Shown here: piece by piece, positions 35,854-44,111 of the stretch
Numbering within the stretch: the first letter of the stretch is position 1
How the letters are laid out: every line of letters begins with the position of its first letter
Assembly: GCF_000376805.1 (NCBI RefSeq)
Contig: NZ_AQXT01000002.1
Coordinates: forward strand, 1,860,001-1,924,000
Reading direction: 5' to 3'
DNA length: 64,000 bases
DNA from: Henriciella marina DSM 19595
Lineage (GTDB): Bacteria > Pseudomonadota > Alphaproteobacteria > Caulobacterales > Hyphomonadaceae
Translations under genes and position numbers: made by a program
The notes under the pieces: generated by a model
What the model saw: only the letters and a program-made list of their open reading frames with translations
Databases searched by the model: none
Told to the model about the DNA's origin: nothing

Positions 35854-36282
35854 TTATTCGGGCGATTGCGTGGCTTCCAGCGCGGTGCGCACATTTTGTC
35901 CGTATCGTGTGTAGCCGTGTAAGGCGCAGGCGTTCGTCGCAGGAAAATAATCTGTGCCGTCGCTCGCGAATACTAATCGCTCTTCACCCGGTTCAAAGCT
36001 GACCTTGCAAGACGAAAATTCCGAAGGGTGACGCACATAAATGCGCGCTCCGGATGCGCCCTTGTAGGCCTGCGTGATTTTGAAAGAGGTTACATACCCG
36101 GATGAGCCTCGTTCATCACCTTCTGTCGCGATACGGAGGGTCTCTTCAGCCACGCCGACGAAAACATGATCGGCACCGCCCACCTTCTCGCTAACAGTTT
36201 TCGGCGGCAAACAAGAGCAGGCTTCAGCGGCGACTGACAGGCTGGCAAAGGCCGCGGTGAGCGCAAACGATTTTGCAATCAT
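35854..36282 (-). CDS. Secreted TIMP/NTR-like protein
   Basis: The 142-residue precursor has a signal peptide ending at about VAAEA, so the mature chain begins CSCLPPKTVSEKVGGADHVF. An N-terminal Cys-x-Cys followed by an 'A-D-x-V-F-x-G' strand is the layout of tissue-inhibitor-of-metalloproteinase/netrin-like domains. Two more Cys (FSSCKVSF and TNACALHG) can pair with them. Whether it inhibits proteases is not known; bacterial members are uncharacterised. The gene lies exactly between the truncated and the intact SRP RNA copies, on the same strand as both. Confidence 0.6.
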   Translation of the reverse strand: MIAKSFALTAAFASLSVAAEACSCLPPKTVSEKVGGADHVFVGVAEETLRIATEGDERGSSGYVTSFKITQAYKGASGARIYVRHPSEFSSCKVSFEPGEERLVFASDGTDYFPATNACALHGYTRYGQNVRTALEATQSPE

Positions 36283-36318
36283 CCGCGCAGACTAGATCGG
36301 AATTCAGGAATTGAAAGC

Positions 36319-36413
36319 GGAGACTGGACAGTGACCCGAAGCGAAACTCGTTAGGGCTGCTTCGTTCCCGACCTGACCCGGTTGGCGAGGACTTCGTCCA
36401 CCGCCAGCCTCCT
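36319..36413 (-). ncRNA. ffs: 4.5S-type signal recognition particle RNA
   Basis: On the minus strand the hallmark GGTCAGG-TCG-GGAA-CGA-AGCAGCC is complete: GGAA tetraloop on a UCG/CGA stem, CAGG/AGCA symmetric loop, GGGU/GCCC stem. The arms continue as CUCG/CGAG, CGAAG/CUUCG, CGGUGG/UCACUG and GGAGGCUGG/CCAGUCUCC, giving one long hairpin of about 95 nt, the normal size of the small bacterial SRP RNA. It binds Ffh and targets membrane proteins to FtsY. End positions are set by the last base pairs and may be a few bases off. Confidence 0.92.
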
Positions 36414-36419
36414 GATGCC

Positions 36420-36448
36420 CATATCGCGTTTTGAAAGCGGGGTGACAA
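36420..36448 (-). promoter_or_regulatory. Promoter of ffs
   Basis: TTGTCA (36448-36443) and GATATG (36425-36420) on the minus strand are separated by 17 bases. The SRP RNA 5' end lies seven bases further on, the expected distance to the start of transcription. Confidence 0.6.
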
Positions 36449-36476
36449 GGGGGCGATTGCTGATAGGTCTGTGTGC

Positions 36477-37406
36477 ATGACTGCAACAACCACCAATTCC
36501 GAATTCATATCGCTGGGCGCGCGCCCGATTGACCGGGCGGGCCATCACCGCACCGATGCTGACTGGCTGGCCGCCGCCTATGCCCGCGACGATGTGCTTG
36601 TCCTGCTGATGCAAGGGGGGCTGCCCCTGCTGGCCCGGGATGGCGGGCTTGTCTGGCTGGGGCCGGAAGCGGCAAAGCTCGCGCCGGACAGTGAGCCGCT
36701 CTTTCTTGGCCTCGACAAGAACAAGACGCCTATCTTTGCCGTGGAGATGCCGAGGGATTTCGATGTCGAAGCCTCGCTGATTGCGGGCACGGGCGAGTTC
36801 ACCGATTTCCGCATGGCGATGGGCCTGATGAGTGAGATGGAGGCCAATCTGGCGTCCACCGCGCGGTCGCTCTTCGAGTGGCACCGCTCGCACCGGTTCT
36901 GTTCGCGCTGCGGCGCTGAGAGTGGGCGGGTGGAAGCGGGCTGGAAGCGGGCCTGCACTGAGTGTTTTGCCGAGCATTTCCCGAGGACGGACCCGGTCGC
37001 CATCATGCTGGCGACGCGCGGCGACAAGTGCCTGCTGGGCCGCCAGAAGATGTGGCCGAAGGGGATGTGGAGCTGCCTTGCCGGCTTTATCGAGCCGGGC
37101 GAGACGCTGGAACAGGGGGCCGCGCGCGAGGTGCATGAGGAAGCGGGCATCCACTGTGACCCGGCCAAGACCGAATACCTGTTCTGCCAGCCTTGGCCGT
37201 TCCCGTCCTCGCTGATGATCGGGCTGATCCTGCCGGCTGAGACCGACGAGATCGCCGTCGACAAGAATGAGCTGGAGACCGCGCGCTGGTTCACCCGCGA
37301 GGAGATGCGGGCCGTGTTTGCAGGCGAGCACAAGGAGGTGTTCGCGCCGCCGCCCTTTGCCGTGGCGCACCACATCATGAAGGAATGGGCCGAGCGGGAG
37401 GATTAG
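36477..37406 (+). CDS. nudC: NAD(+) diphosphatase / NAD-cap RNA decapping hydrolase NudC
   Basis: The 309-residue protein has an N-terminal domain, a zinc ribbon (CSRCG...CTEC) at about residues 140-165 and a Nudix domain with GFIEPGETLEQGAAREVHEEAG in part, plus the family-specific QPWPFPSSLM (here CQPWPFPSS). A GTG two codons upstream is an alternative start. It hydrolyses NADH/NAD+ to NMN and AMP and removes NAD caps from RNA. It is divergent from ffs, the two starts being only about 65 bases apart. Confidence 0.9.
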   Translation: MTATTTNSEFISLGARPIDRAGHHRTDADWLAAAYARDDVLVLLMQGGLPLLARDGGLVWLGPEAAKLAPDSEPLFLGLDKNKTPIFAVEMPRDFDVEASLIAGTGEFTDFRMAMGLMSEMEANLASTARSLFEWHRSHRFCSRCGAESGRVEAGWKRACTECFAEHFPRTDPVAIMLATRGDKCLLGRQKMWPKGMWSCLAGFIEPGETLEQGAAREVHEEAGIHCDPAKTEYLFCQPWPFPSSLMIGLILPAETDEIAVDKNELETARWFTREEMRAVFAGEHKEVFAPPPFAVAHHIMKEWAERED

Positions 37407-37419
37407 GTCTTTCTTAGAC

Positions 37420-37506
37420 CGCTCATCCCCGCGCAGGCGGGGATCTCGTGAAGCGGTCGTTGCGCCCTGACTGGCTGAGACCCCCGCCTGCGCGGGGGTG
37501 AGCGGC
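37420..37506. repeat. Intergenic palindromic repeat (CATCCCCGCGCAGGCGGGGA type)
   Basis: CCGCTCATCCCCGCGCAGGC and the following GGGATCT pair with AGACCCCCGCCTGCGC and the following GGGGTGAGCGG around a 32-base core; each arm is also a short hairpin. It is a third palindrome family, located between nudC and the YqaE-like gene. Confidence 0.75.
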
Positions 37507-37574
37507 GTGGAGATATGCAGCGGAACGAGACGCTTGAGCTGGCGTTTGTGTCTCTTTAAACGAGAGACAACTTC

Positions 37575-37733
37575 ATGGATCTTATCCGCATTCTTCTTTC
37601 TATCCTTATCCCGCCGCTGGGTGTGTTCCTGCAGGTCGGGATTGGCCTTCACTTCTGGCTGAATATCGTGCTGACGCTGCTTGGCTATGTGCCGGGCCTC
37701 ATCCACGCGATCTGGATCATCCTGCGCAAATAG
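37575..37733 (+). CDS. YqaE/Pmp3 family small membrane protein
   Basis: A 52-residue hydrophobic peptide beginning MDLIRILLSILIPPLGVFLQ. It has two membrane helices and the YqaE/Pmp3 (UPF0057) signatures IPPLGVFLQVG in the first half and LGYVPGLIHAIWII in the second. Homologues affect membrane potential and stress tolerance. The ribosome site GAGAG is weak. A terminator follows. Confidence 0.9.
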   Translation: MDLIRILLSILIPPLGVFLQVGIGLHFWLNIVLTLLGYVPGLIHAIWIILRK

Positions 37734-37762
37734 GCATGCAGCAGACATTGCAGACTGGCGAG

Positions 37763-37794
37763 CGGCCAGGCCTCATCAGGGCCTGGCCGTTTCT
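37763..37794 (+). terminator. Terminator after the YqaE-like gene
   Basis: CGGCCAGGCC and GGCCTGGCCG pair perfectly over a 7-base loop and are followed by TTTCT. Confidence 0.75.
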
Positions 37795-37830
37795 CTGTGC
37801 GTTGCGAATTTACTGGGGCCTGAAACGAGG

Positions 37831-37864
37831 AAGACCCTGCACTGAGGGGGGAGTGCAGGGTCTT
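37831..37864 (-). terminator. Hairpin downstream of the YHS gene
   Basis: AAGACCCTGCACT and AGTGCAGGGTCTT form a perfect 13-base stem with an 8-base loop, about 50 bases beyond the YHS stop on its transcribed strand. No long T run is present. Confidence 0.6.
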
Positions 37865-37912
37865 CGAGCCGGAAGTGGCAAGGCGAGGTGAGGGGAGGAG
37901 GGATTTGCCTTG

Positions 37913-38374
37913 TTACTTCAGAACCTCCGGCCAGTTCGTATTCGCTTTATCAATGTGCTCGGCGCGGTCTTGTTCCCAGCGGGTCTGAATATTTTTGTTG
38001 TAGTTGAGATAGAGCCTGTCATCGACGATGGCCCAGTGGTCTGCGTCGCCTTTTGCGGTGTAGCCTTCCGAGATGGCCCAGGCGCAGTAACCCCCGAATT
38101 GTGGGGCATATTTTTCCGGGTCGAGGAGGAACGTCTCGAGGTTTTCCTGACTGGCGAAGCGGAACTCAGCGCCCTCATATTCGGTGGTAAAATCGCGGCT
38201 GCCTTTGACGGGGCGACCCTCTGTGAAATAGGCGACCGGGTCGTGGCCCTGGACGGCGGTGTTGGAGAAGGTGCCGGTATAGACGGGCGCCTTGTCGGCA
38301 TGGGCCGGGGCCGCGAAGGCGAGGCCTGTGAGGGCGATGGCGGCGGCAGCTACTGCGTGTCTGATCCGGTTCAT
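37913..38374 (-). CDS. Exported YHS-domain protein
   Basis: The 153-residue precursor has a signal peptide (1-26, AHA|DKA). The YHS domain follows: NTAVQGHDPVAYFTEGRPVKGS, FRFASQENLETFLLDPEKYAPQFGGYCAWAI (shown in part elsewhere) with the conserved Tyr, His and Ser residues. Such periplasmic YHS proteins may bind metals. It is divergent from the LysR gene, which could regulate it. Confidence 0.82.
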   Translation of the reverse strand: MNRIRHAVAAAAIALTGLAFAAPAHADKAPVYTGTFSNTAVQGHDPVAYFTEGRPVKGSRDFTTEYEGAEFRFASQENLETFLLDPEKYAPQFGGYCAWAISEGYTAKGDADHWAIVDDRLYLNYNKNIQTRWEQDRAEHIDKANTNWPEVLK

Positions 38375-38574
38375 CTGTGGCGTGTCCCCGTGGTGTTCTG
38401 GCTTGGGCTTGAAGTAGCGCTTCTTCGGGAGATGCGCGAATGACGCGTGCGTGACGAGGGCTCACGAATGGGTGAGAGATGCCGTGATGAGGCGCGTTAG
38501 CGGCCTGCCCCCTCGCGGTCCGCGGCGCGCGTGTCTATATGGAGGGGCGCGAGGCGATATGGAGGCGAGCGGCG

Positions 38575-39489
38575 ATGGACCGGCTGGATGCAATGCGGCT
38601 CTTCATCAGGGTGGCGGATACGGGGAGTTTCTCGAAAGCGGCAGCCGACCTCGAGATCGGCCAGCCCACCGTGTCGCGCCGCATACAGGACCTTGAGGCG
38701 CAGCTTGGCGCGGAGCTTTTCCTGCGCACGACGCGGGCGCTCAGCCTGACGGAGTCTGGTGCGAAATTCTATGATCGCGCGCGGTCCATCCTCGAAGCCT
38801 TCGAGGCGGCAGAGGCAGAGGTGCGCGGGCTGGACAATGATGCCGTCGGCCAGCTGCGCATCAGCGTGCCGCATTCGCTGTCGCGCGTGGTGATCGCCCC
38901 GGCGCTGGCGAGTTTCATGCGGCGCTATCCCGACCTCTCGCTCGATGTGATGTCGGACGATTCCTATACCGATATCGTGCAGGAGGGCGTCGATCTGGCC
39001 TTCCGGCTGGGCGAGCTTGCCGATTCCAGCCTGATGGCAAAGCGGATCGCGCTCAGCCCGCGAAAGCTCTGGGCCTCGCCCATCTATATCGCCCAGCAGA
39101 AAGACGTGTCGCGGCCAGGGGAGCTCTCCCCCGAAGACGCGCTGCACCTTCGCCAGCAAACCGGCGCGGCTGTCTGGGAGATGACCCATAAGGAAAGCGG
39201 CGAGGTCGAGACGCTGCGCGCGGCAGGCCGGTTCAGGGCCTCGTCAGGCGACGTGCTGATACAGGGCGCGCAGGACGCGCTCGGCTATATCCTGGCGCCG
39301 GACTGGCTGGTCTGCGAGAAAGTCCGCGATGGCCAGCTGGCGCGGCTCTTGCCGGAGTGGGAGGCGGCCGAACTGCCGCTTCATGTCGTCTGGTCCGGCG
39401 GCAAGCTGAAAGGCAAGGCGCGGCTCCTGGCCGATCATATCGGCGAGGCGATGAAGGCAAAAGAGTTGCAGGAGCCGGCGGCGGCGTAA
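38575..39489 (+). CDS. LysR-family transcriptional regulator
   Basis: From the ATG giving MDRLDAMRLFIRV (304 residues) the HTH is SFSKAAADLEIGQPTVSRRI at about 18-37, followed by the linker helix and a substrate-binding domain (LRISVPHSLSRVVIAP, YTDIVQEGVDLAFRLG). The layout fits regulators of the AaeR/DmlR type. It is divergent from the YHS gene with 200 bases between, where its own binding site is probable but not identified. A terminator follows directly. Confidence 0.9.
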   Translation: MDRLDAMRLFIRVADTGSFSKAAADLEIGQPTVSRRIQDLEAQLGAELFLRTTRALSLTESGAKFYDRARSILEAFEAAEAEVRGLDNDAVGQLRISVPHSLSRVVIAPALASFMRRYPDLSLDVMSDDSYTDIVQEGVDLAFRLGELADSSLMAKRIALSPRKLWASPIYIAQQKDVSRPGELSPEDALHLRQQTGAAVWEMTHKESGEVETLRAAGRFRASSGDVLIQGAQDALGYILAPDWLVCEKVRDGQLARLLPEWEAAELPLHVVWSGGKLKGKARLLADHIGEAMKAKELQEPAAA

Positions 39490-39527
39490 AAAAGCCCCAC
39501 AGCGCCAGCTGCGGGGCTTCTGTTTCG
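39488..39527 (+). terminator. Terminator of the LysR gene
   Basis: AAAAAAGCCCC pairs with GGGGCTTCTGTTT over an inner CAGCGCCAGCTG that is itself nearly self-complementary; the stop codon of the LysR gene lies in its first bases. Confidence 0.75.
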
Positions 39528-39537
39528 TGTCCTGCGC

Positions 39538-39569
39538 CCTCGTCCTTCGACGTCGCTCAGGATGAGGGA
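39538..39569. repeat. Second copy of the 341-372 intergenic repeat, inverted
   Basis: The block reads CCTCGTCCTTCGACGTCGCT and on to AGGATGAGG; its reverse complement differs at one internal base from 341-372. It lies between LysR and the convergent DUF885 gene. Confidence 0.6.
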
Positions 39570-39596
39570 GCGGGCGTGCGGAAATAGGCGGAAAGC

Positions 39597-41558
39597 CTAC
39601 TCTTCCAGTTCCATCGTTTCAGTTTCAGTCTCGACCTCGGTCGTGGCGGCCGTATCGGCTTCGCCGGCCTTCACGTCTTCGATCCAGGTGTTGACGCGGC
39701 GTTCGAGGATTTCGAGCGGGAGGGCGCCGCCGCCGAGGATGGTGTCGTGGAAGCCCTTGATGTCGAAATCATCGCCAAGTTCCTCGCGGGCGTGTTCGCG
39801 CAGTTCGAGGATCTTGATCATGCCGATCTTGTAGGCCGTCGCCTGGCCCGGCATCACGATGTAACGCTGGATTTCAGAGCGGGCCTGCGCGTCGGTGACG
39901 GCAGCGTTTTCGGTGAAGTATTCGAACGCTTCCTGCTCGGTCCAGCCCTTGGAGTGAAGGCCTGTATCCACGACGAGACGGATGGCACGCCAGATTTCAG
40001 AGCCGAGGCGGCCAAATTCCGATTGCGGGGTTTCAAACGTGCCCGGCATTTCGCTGGCGAGACGTTCTGAATAGAGGCCCCAGCCTTCGGAATAGGCGGT
40101 GAAGCCCGCCTGGGTACGGAATTGCGGAATGTCCTGCAGCTCCTGCGCGATGGAAATCTGCATGTGGTGGCCCGGAAGGCCCTCATGATAGGCGATCACT
40201 TCAAGCTCACGCTTCGGCATGGCGCTCATGTCGGAGAGGTGGGCGTAATAGGTGCCCGGACGCGAGCCATCCGGTGTGCCCGGGTAGTAATGCTGGGCGG
40301 CGCCGTCCTGCTCGCGGAAGGACTCGACACGCTTCACGATGAGGTCGGCTTGCGGAAGGATGCCGAAATAGTCTGGCAGCTGGCCTTCGATATTGTCGAT
40401 GGCGGCGGTTGCATCAGCGATGTACTGGTCGGCCCCTTCGTCATTGTTCTCGTAATAGAGCTCACGGTCATCCGTGTTTTCTCGCAGATAGACGAAGAAT
40501 TCCTGCAGCGTGCCATCGAAACCGAACTCTTCCTTGACCGCTTCCATCTCGCCCTGCAGGCGCTCGACCTCGTCGAGGCCGATCTGGTGGATTTCGTCAG
40601 CGGTCAGGTCTGTCGTGGTCGAGACTTTGAGGCGGTAATCGTAATACTCCGCGCCGCCTGGCTGTGAGGTGAGGCCGGTCGGGTTTTCCGGGGCGTCCTC
40701 GAGCTCTGCCTCGGCCCATTCGATCAGACGCTCATAAGCTGGCTGGAATTCCTCAACGAGGGCAGTTTCTGCCGCCGCTCTCAACTCTTCAGCGCGTGCT
40801 TCGTCGATCTCGCCGGCTTCCTGAAGATTGGAGATTTCCATCTGTACGTCGGCCCAGAGGTCAGAAGGCTCACCGTCAGTGAAAGGGGCGCCGGTGATGA
40901 CGTTGCGGGCCTGTTCGATCACGCCTTCGAGCGCGAAATCAGGGGTTTCGACGCCGCGGCTGGCGCTTTCCTTCGCGATGGCGACAAGCTGGTCGCCTGC
41001 ACGGGCGCCTTCGCTGATCCGCGAGATGTAGGCTTCCATGTCGGCTTCATTTTCGACACGGTGAAACTGGATGAGAACGGTTGGCAGGAAGCTCTGCGCG
41101 CCGTTCATCTGGTCGAAGGTGAAGCCGTTATAGAAGTACTCCATGCCTTCTTCGGCCTGCTCTGCCTGGTATTTCCAGATGTCCCAGGAATTCTTCGCTT
41201 CTGGTGTCAGCTTCGCATAATCGAAGTTGGCTTCCATCTCGGCGACGGTGTCGAGGCGCCACTGCAGCTGTTCCTGCGCGGCTTCATAGGACATGTCGTC
41301 AATCTCGTCATTGCGTTCCTTGCGGCCAAGGAAGGTGAGCCGGATCGGGCTCATCATGACCTGTTCTTCGTACTTTTCGTCGAACCATGCATTCAGGCGG
41401 GCAGTTTCTGCCTCAATCTCTGCATCGGTCGCGGCGGCCGTTTCTGTCGTCTCGGCGCCCGCCTCCGGGTTGTTGCCCTGTTGAGGCGCTGAAGTCTCAC
41501 CACAGGCAGCAAGGATGAGGGCTAGGGCGGTGGCAGTCGCTGACAGCTTGACGCGCAT
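39597..41558 (-). CDS. DUF885-family lipoprotein, probable metallopeptidase
   Basis: The 653-residue lipoprotein has a signal with lipobox ILAAC (Cys near 19) and an Ala/Thr/Glu-rich linker. The core carries HEGLPGHHMQ (near 462) and the following EGWGLYSERL, which together form the metal site of the DUF885 family, related to the M32-type and other HEXXH peptidases. An acidic Glu/Thr tail ends the chain. Peptide hydrolysis outside the cytoplasm is likely but unproven. AGGAG supports the start. Confidence 0.85.
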   Translation of the reverse strand: MRVKLSATATALALILAACGETSAPQQGNNPEAGAETTETAAATDAEIEAETARLNAWFDEKYEEQVMMSPIRLTFLGRKERNDEIDDMSYEAAQEQLQWRLDTVAEMEANFDYAKLTPEAKNSWDIWKYQAEQAEEGMEYFYNGFTFDQMNGAQSFLPTVLIQFHRVENEADMEAYISRISEGARAGDQLVAIAKESASRGVETPDFALEGVIEQARNVITGAPFTDGEPSDLWADVQMEISNLQEAGEIDEARAEELRAAAETALVEEFQPAYERLIEWAEAELEDAPENPTGLTSQPGGAEYYDYRLKVSTTTDLTADEIHQIGLDEVERLQGEMEAVKEEFGFDGTLQEFFVYLRENTDDRELYYENNDEGADQYIADATAAIDNIEGQLPDYFGILPQADLIVKRVESFREQDGAAQHYYPGTPDGSRPGTYYAHLSDMSAMPKRELEVIAYHEGLPGHHMQISIAQELQDIPQFRTQAGFTAYSEGWGLYSERLASEMPGTFETPQSEFGRLGSEIWRAIRLVVDTGLHSKGWTEQEAFEYFTENAAVTDAQARSEIQRYIVMPGQATAYKIGMIKILELREHAREELGDDFDIKGFHDTILGGGALPLEILERRVNTWIEDVKAGEADTAATTEVETETETMELEE

Positions 41559-41655
41559 GAAGAAAAACTCCTGATATTATCGAATTTCGCTATGAAGCAG
41601 GAATTTTGTTCTTATGCAAGGCAGGAGGGCGCGTTCACCCTCCCGCCCTGCCATT

Positions 41656-43017
41656 TCAGGCATAACGTGTGCGCAGCATTGCCCAGATCGCGCGAAGGCC
41701 ACAGGCGGCGGCGCCTTCGGGGCGGCCAAATTTTGACTGGCGCCAACCCCAGACATCGAGATGCACCCAGCGGCGCGCCTCAACGAACTGTTTGAGGAAA
41801 ATTGCTGCGGTAATAGAGCCGGCAAAGCGCCCGCCTGAGTTCTGAATGTCGGCAACCGAGCTTTTCAGCATGGATTTGTAGGGGTCCCAGAGCGGCATGC
41901 GCCAGACTGGATCGCCAGCGACGGCGCCAGCTGCAGTGATCGCGTCGGCCAGATCGCCGTCATCTGTATAGAAGGGCGCAAGGTCCGGGCCGAGGGCGAC
42001 GCGTGCCGCGCCAGTGAGCGTGGCGAAATCAACGAGGAGGTCCGGGTCACTTTCGCAGGCGCGGGTCAGCGCATCACCAAGAATGAGACGGCCTTCTGCG
42101 TCGGTGTTGTCAATCTCGACCGTGAGCCCCTTGCGGGTCTGCAGGATGTCGCTTGGGCGGAAGGCATCGCGGCCGATCGCATTTTCGACGGCCGGAACGT
42201 AGAGTTTCAGCCGGACCGGCAGGTTCGAGCTCATTACCAGCTTGGCAAGCGCGATGACATGAGCCGAGCCGCCCATATCCTTTTTCATCAGCTTCATGCC
42301 AGCGCCTGGTTTCAGGTTCAGCCCACCCGTGTCGAAGGCGACGCCCTTGCCGACGAGCGCAAGTTCCGGGTGGTCCGGATTGCCCCAGGAAAGCTCCATG
42401 AAGCGCGGGGCTTCAGGCGCGGCGCGGCCCACGGCATGCACCATGGGGTAGTTTTCTTTCAGGAGATCGTCGCCCGTGATGACCGAGAGTTCGGCGCTGT
42501 ATTGTTCGGCCAGCACGCGGATCGCAGCTTCGATGCCGGCCGGGCCCATATCCTGCGCCGGCGTGTTGATGAGGTCCCGAAGGAGCGCAATCGCGTCAGC
42601 TTCGCGATCCAGCGCTTCGGCATCGCCGCCATCGCCAACCACGAGACGCGGCGGCGTGGCCTTGTCTTTCAGGTATCGGTCGAAGCGGTACGCGCCATCA
42701 GCCCAGCCTGCCGCGATGTTCGCCATCGGCATGCCGCCATCGCGGGAGACCTGATAGTCGCCTTCAGGAAGTTTTGCAGACAGGGCTGCAACAGCCAGCG
42801 CGTCGCTGGTGTCGCCAAGTCCGAAAAGCACGTCCGCGATCCCGCCCTTGGCGTCAGCCAGGATGACCATGTCGCCGGTGCCAGCCTTGAACCCCTGCGC
42901 GCTTGCCTGGGCCTTCAGGCCGTCAGAGAGGTCGCCAGATCCATCGCTCCATTGGCTTGCGCGGAAGAAGTGCAGTTTTGCGGGGCTGTCGGCGCTGGCG
43001 GTGAACGCTTTGTGCAT
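41656..43017 (-). CDS. Leucyl aminopeptidase (M17) family protein
   Basis: The 453-residue enzyme has a divergent N-terminal domain and a catalytic domain with VGKGVAFDTGGLNLKPGAG and KKDMGGSA, metal-binding Asp and Lys, and the M17 signature NTDAEGRL. It is a two-metal cytosolic aminopeptidase. Length and shorter N-domain resemble the PepB-like subgroup more than PepA. It stands alone, upstream of and divergent from the tadD gene. Confidence 0.9.
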   Translation of the reverse strand: MHKAFTASADSPAKLHFFRASQWSDGSGDLSDGLKAQASAQGFKAGTGDMVILADAKGGIADVLFGLGDTSDALAVAALSAKLPEGDYQVSRDGGMPMANIAAGWADGAYRFDRYLKDKATPPRLVVGDGGDAEALDREADAIALLRDLINTPAQDMGPAGIEAAIRVLAEQYSAELSVITGDDLLKENYPMVHAVGRAAPEAPRFMELSWGNPDHPELALVGKGVAFDTGGLNLKPGAGMKLMKKDMGGSAHVIALAKLVMSSNLPVRLKLYVPAVENAIGRDAFRPSDILQTRKGLTVEIDNTDAEGRLILGDALTRACESDPDLLVDFATLTGAARVALGPDLAPFYTDDGDLADAITAAGAVAGDPVWRMPLWDPYKSMLKSSVADIQNSGGRFAGSITAAIFLKQFVEARRWVHLDVWGWRQSKFGRPEGAAACGLRAIWAMLRTRYA

Positions 43018-43134
43018 AGGGGATCAACTCTTCGAAGGTCTAACAGGTTAAGGCAATGGTCACCTCAGTTAACTGATCCTTGAGGCTTGGCCGTGCAAGG
43101 TCGCGCCATGAATCAGTTCGGCAGAGGGTGCCCG

Positions 43135-44043
43135 ATGTTTTCCAAACGCGCAGCTCTTTATCCAGTTTCCCTTATGGCGCTGGCGCTAACAACGGCCTGC
43201 GCCTCAAGCGAGGCGGCGCGGAGCACGGCAGAGGCGGAAACAACGCTGGAAGCCGCCTATGCCGAGGAACTGGCGCCTGCGACCCCTGAAGAGATCGCCG
43301 AGATCGAGCGCGCAGATGCGCTGACGCGGGCAAATTTCTGGGCCGCCGAGTTCCGCAAGGACCCGAGCCGTCTCGACACCACGATCAGATTTGCGAGCGT
43401 CCTGCGCGAGATTGGCAGCCATGAACGCGCCATCGATGTTTTGTCGCGAACCATTCCGGCGCATCCGGCCTCGCATGAGTTGCAGCTTATCATGGGCCGC
43501 GCACTCCTGACCGAAAACCGGGCCGGTGAAGCGGCCGAGGCCTTTTACAAGGCGACGGTCATCGCGCCGCAAGAAGCCACAGCGCATGCCGCGCTTGGCG
43601 TCGCGCTGGACAGGCTGGAGCGTCACCGCGACGCCCAAAACGCCTATGCCCGCGCACTGGAGCTTGAGCCGACCCGGGCCTCGACGCTGGCCAATTACGG
43701 GCTGTCGCTGGCACTGACGGGTGATCTTGCCGGTGCCGAAGCGCGCCTTCGTGCCGCGCACAATCTGCCAGACGCTGATGCTCGCGTGCGCCAGAACCTG
43801 GCACTGATCCTTGGTCTTCAGGGCGAGTTCGATGAGATGCGCGCGGTCGACCCGCACGCCCCTGCCCGCACGGTCGAGGCCAATCTATCGACGATCCGCG
43901 ATATGCTGAGCCCGGCGCGCAGCTATGACGCGCTGAAGCGCGATGAAGCGGCGACGCCGGCCCCGCAGGTCCAGCAAGTGCCGGAACGCGCCGAACCGGC
44001 GCAACGCACGCTGCCGCAATTGCGTGGCTCGCTTAGCGGGTAA
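43135..44043 (+). CDS. tadD: TadD-like TPR lipoprotein of the Tad pilus
   Basis: From MFSKRAALYPVSLMALAL the protein has 302 residues with a lipobox LTTAC (Cys near 22); starts 16 or 9 codons upstream would weaken the signal. Four to five TPR-like repeats follow (ASVLREIGSHERAIDVLSR, AFYKATVIAPQEATAH, ALGVALDRLERHRDA). TadD acts as pilotin or scaffold for the secretin. It is convergent with tadC and 68 bases from it, so it is expressed separately from the rest of the cluster. Confidence 0.8.
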   Translation: MFSKRAALYPVSLMALALTTACASSEAARSTAEAETTLEAAYAEELAPATPEEIAEIERADALTRANFWAAEFRKDPSRLDTTIRFASVLREIGSHERAIDVLSRTIPAHPASHELQLIMGRALLTENRAGEAAEAFYKATVIAPQEATAHAALGVALDRLERHRDAQNAYARALELEPTRASTLANYGLSLALTGDLAGAEARLRAAHNLPDADARVRQNLALILGLQGEFDEMRAVDPHAPARTVEANLSTIRDMLSPARSYDALKRDEAATPAPQVQQVPERAEPAQRTLPQLRGSLSG

Positions 44044-44111
44044 GGCTGGCGCGCACGCGACCTAGTTTCAGTTAAAGCCAGACTCAGGTCCGCTTCGGCG
44101 GGATGCGAGCT

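Noticed and set aside
36351-37748. 465-codon minus-strand frame across nudC and the YqaE-like gene
   Set aside because: It is antisense to two clear genes and runs through the SRP RNA; its sequence has the repetitive basic composition of a shadow frame.
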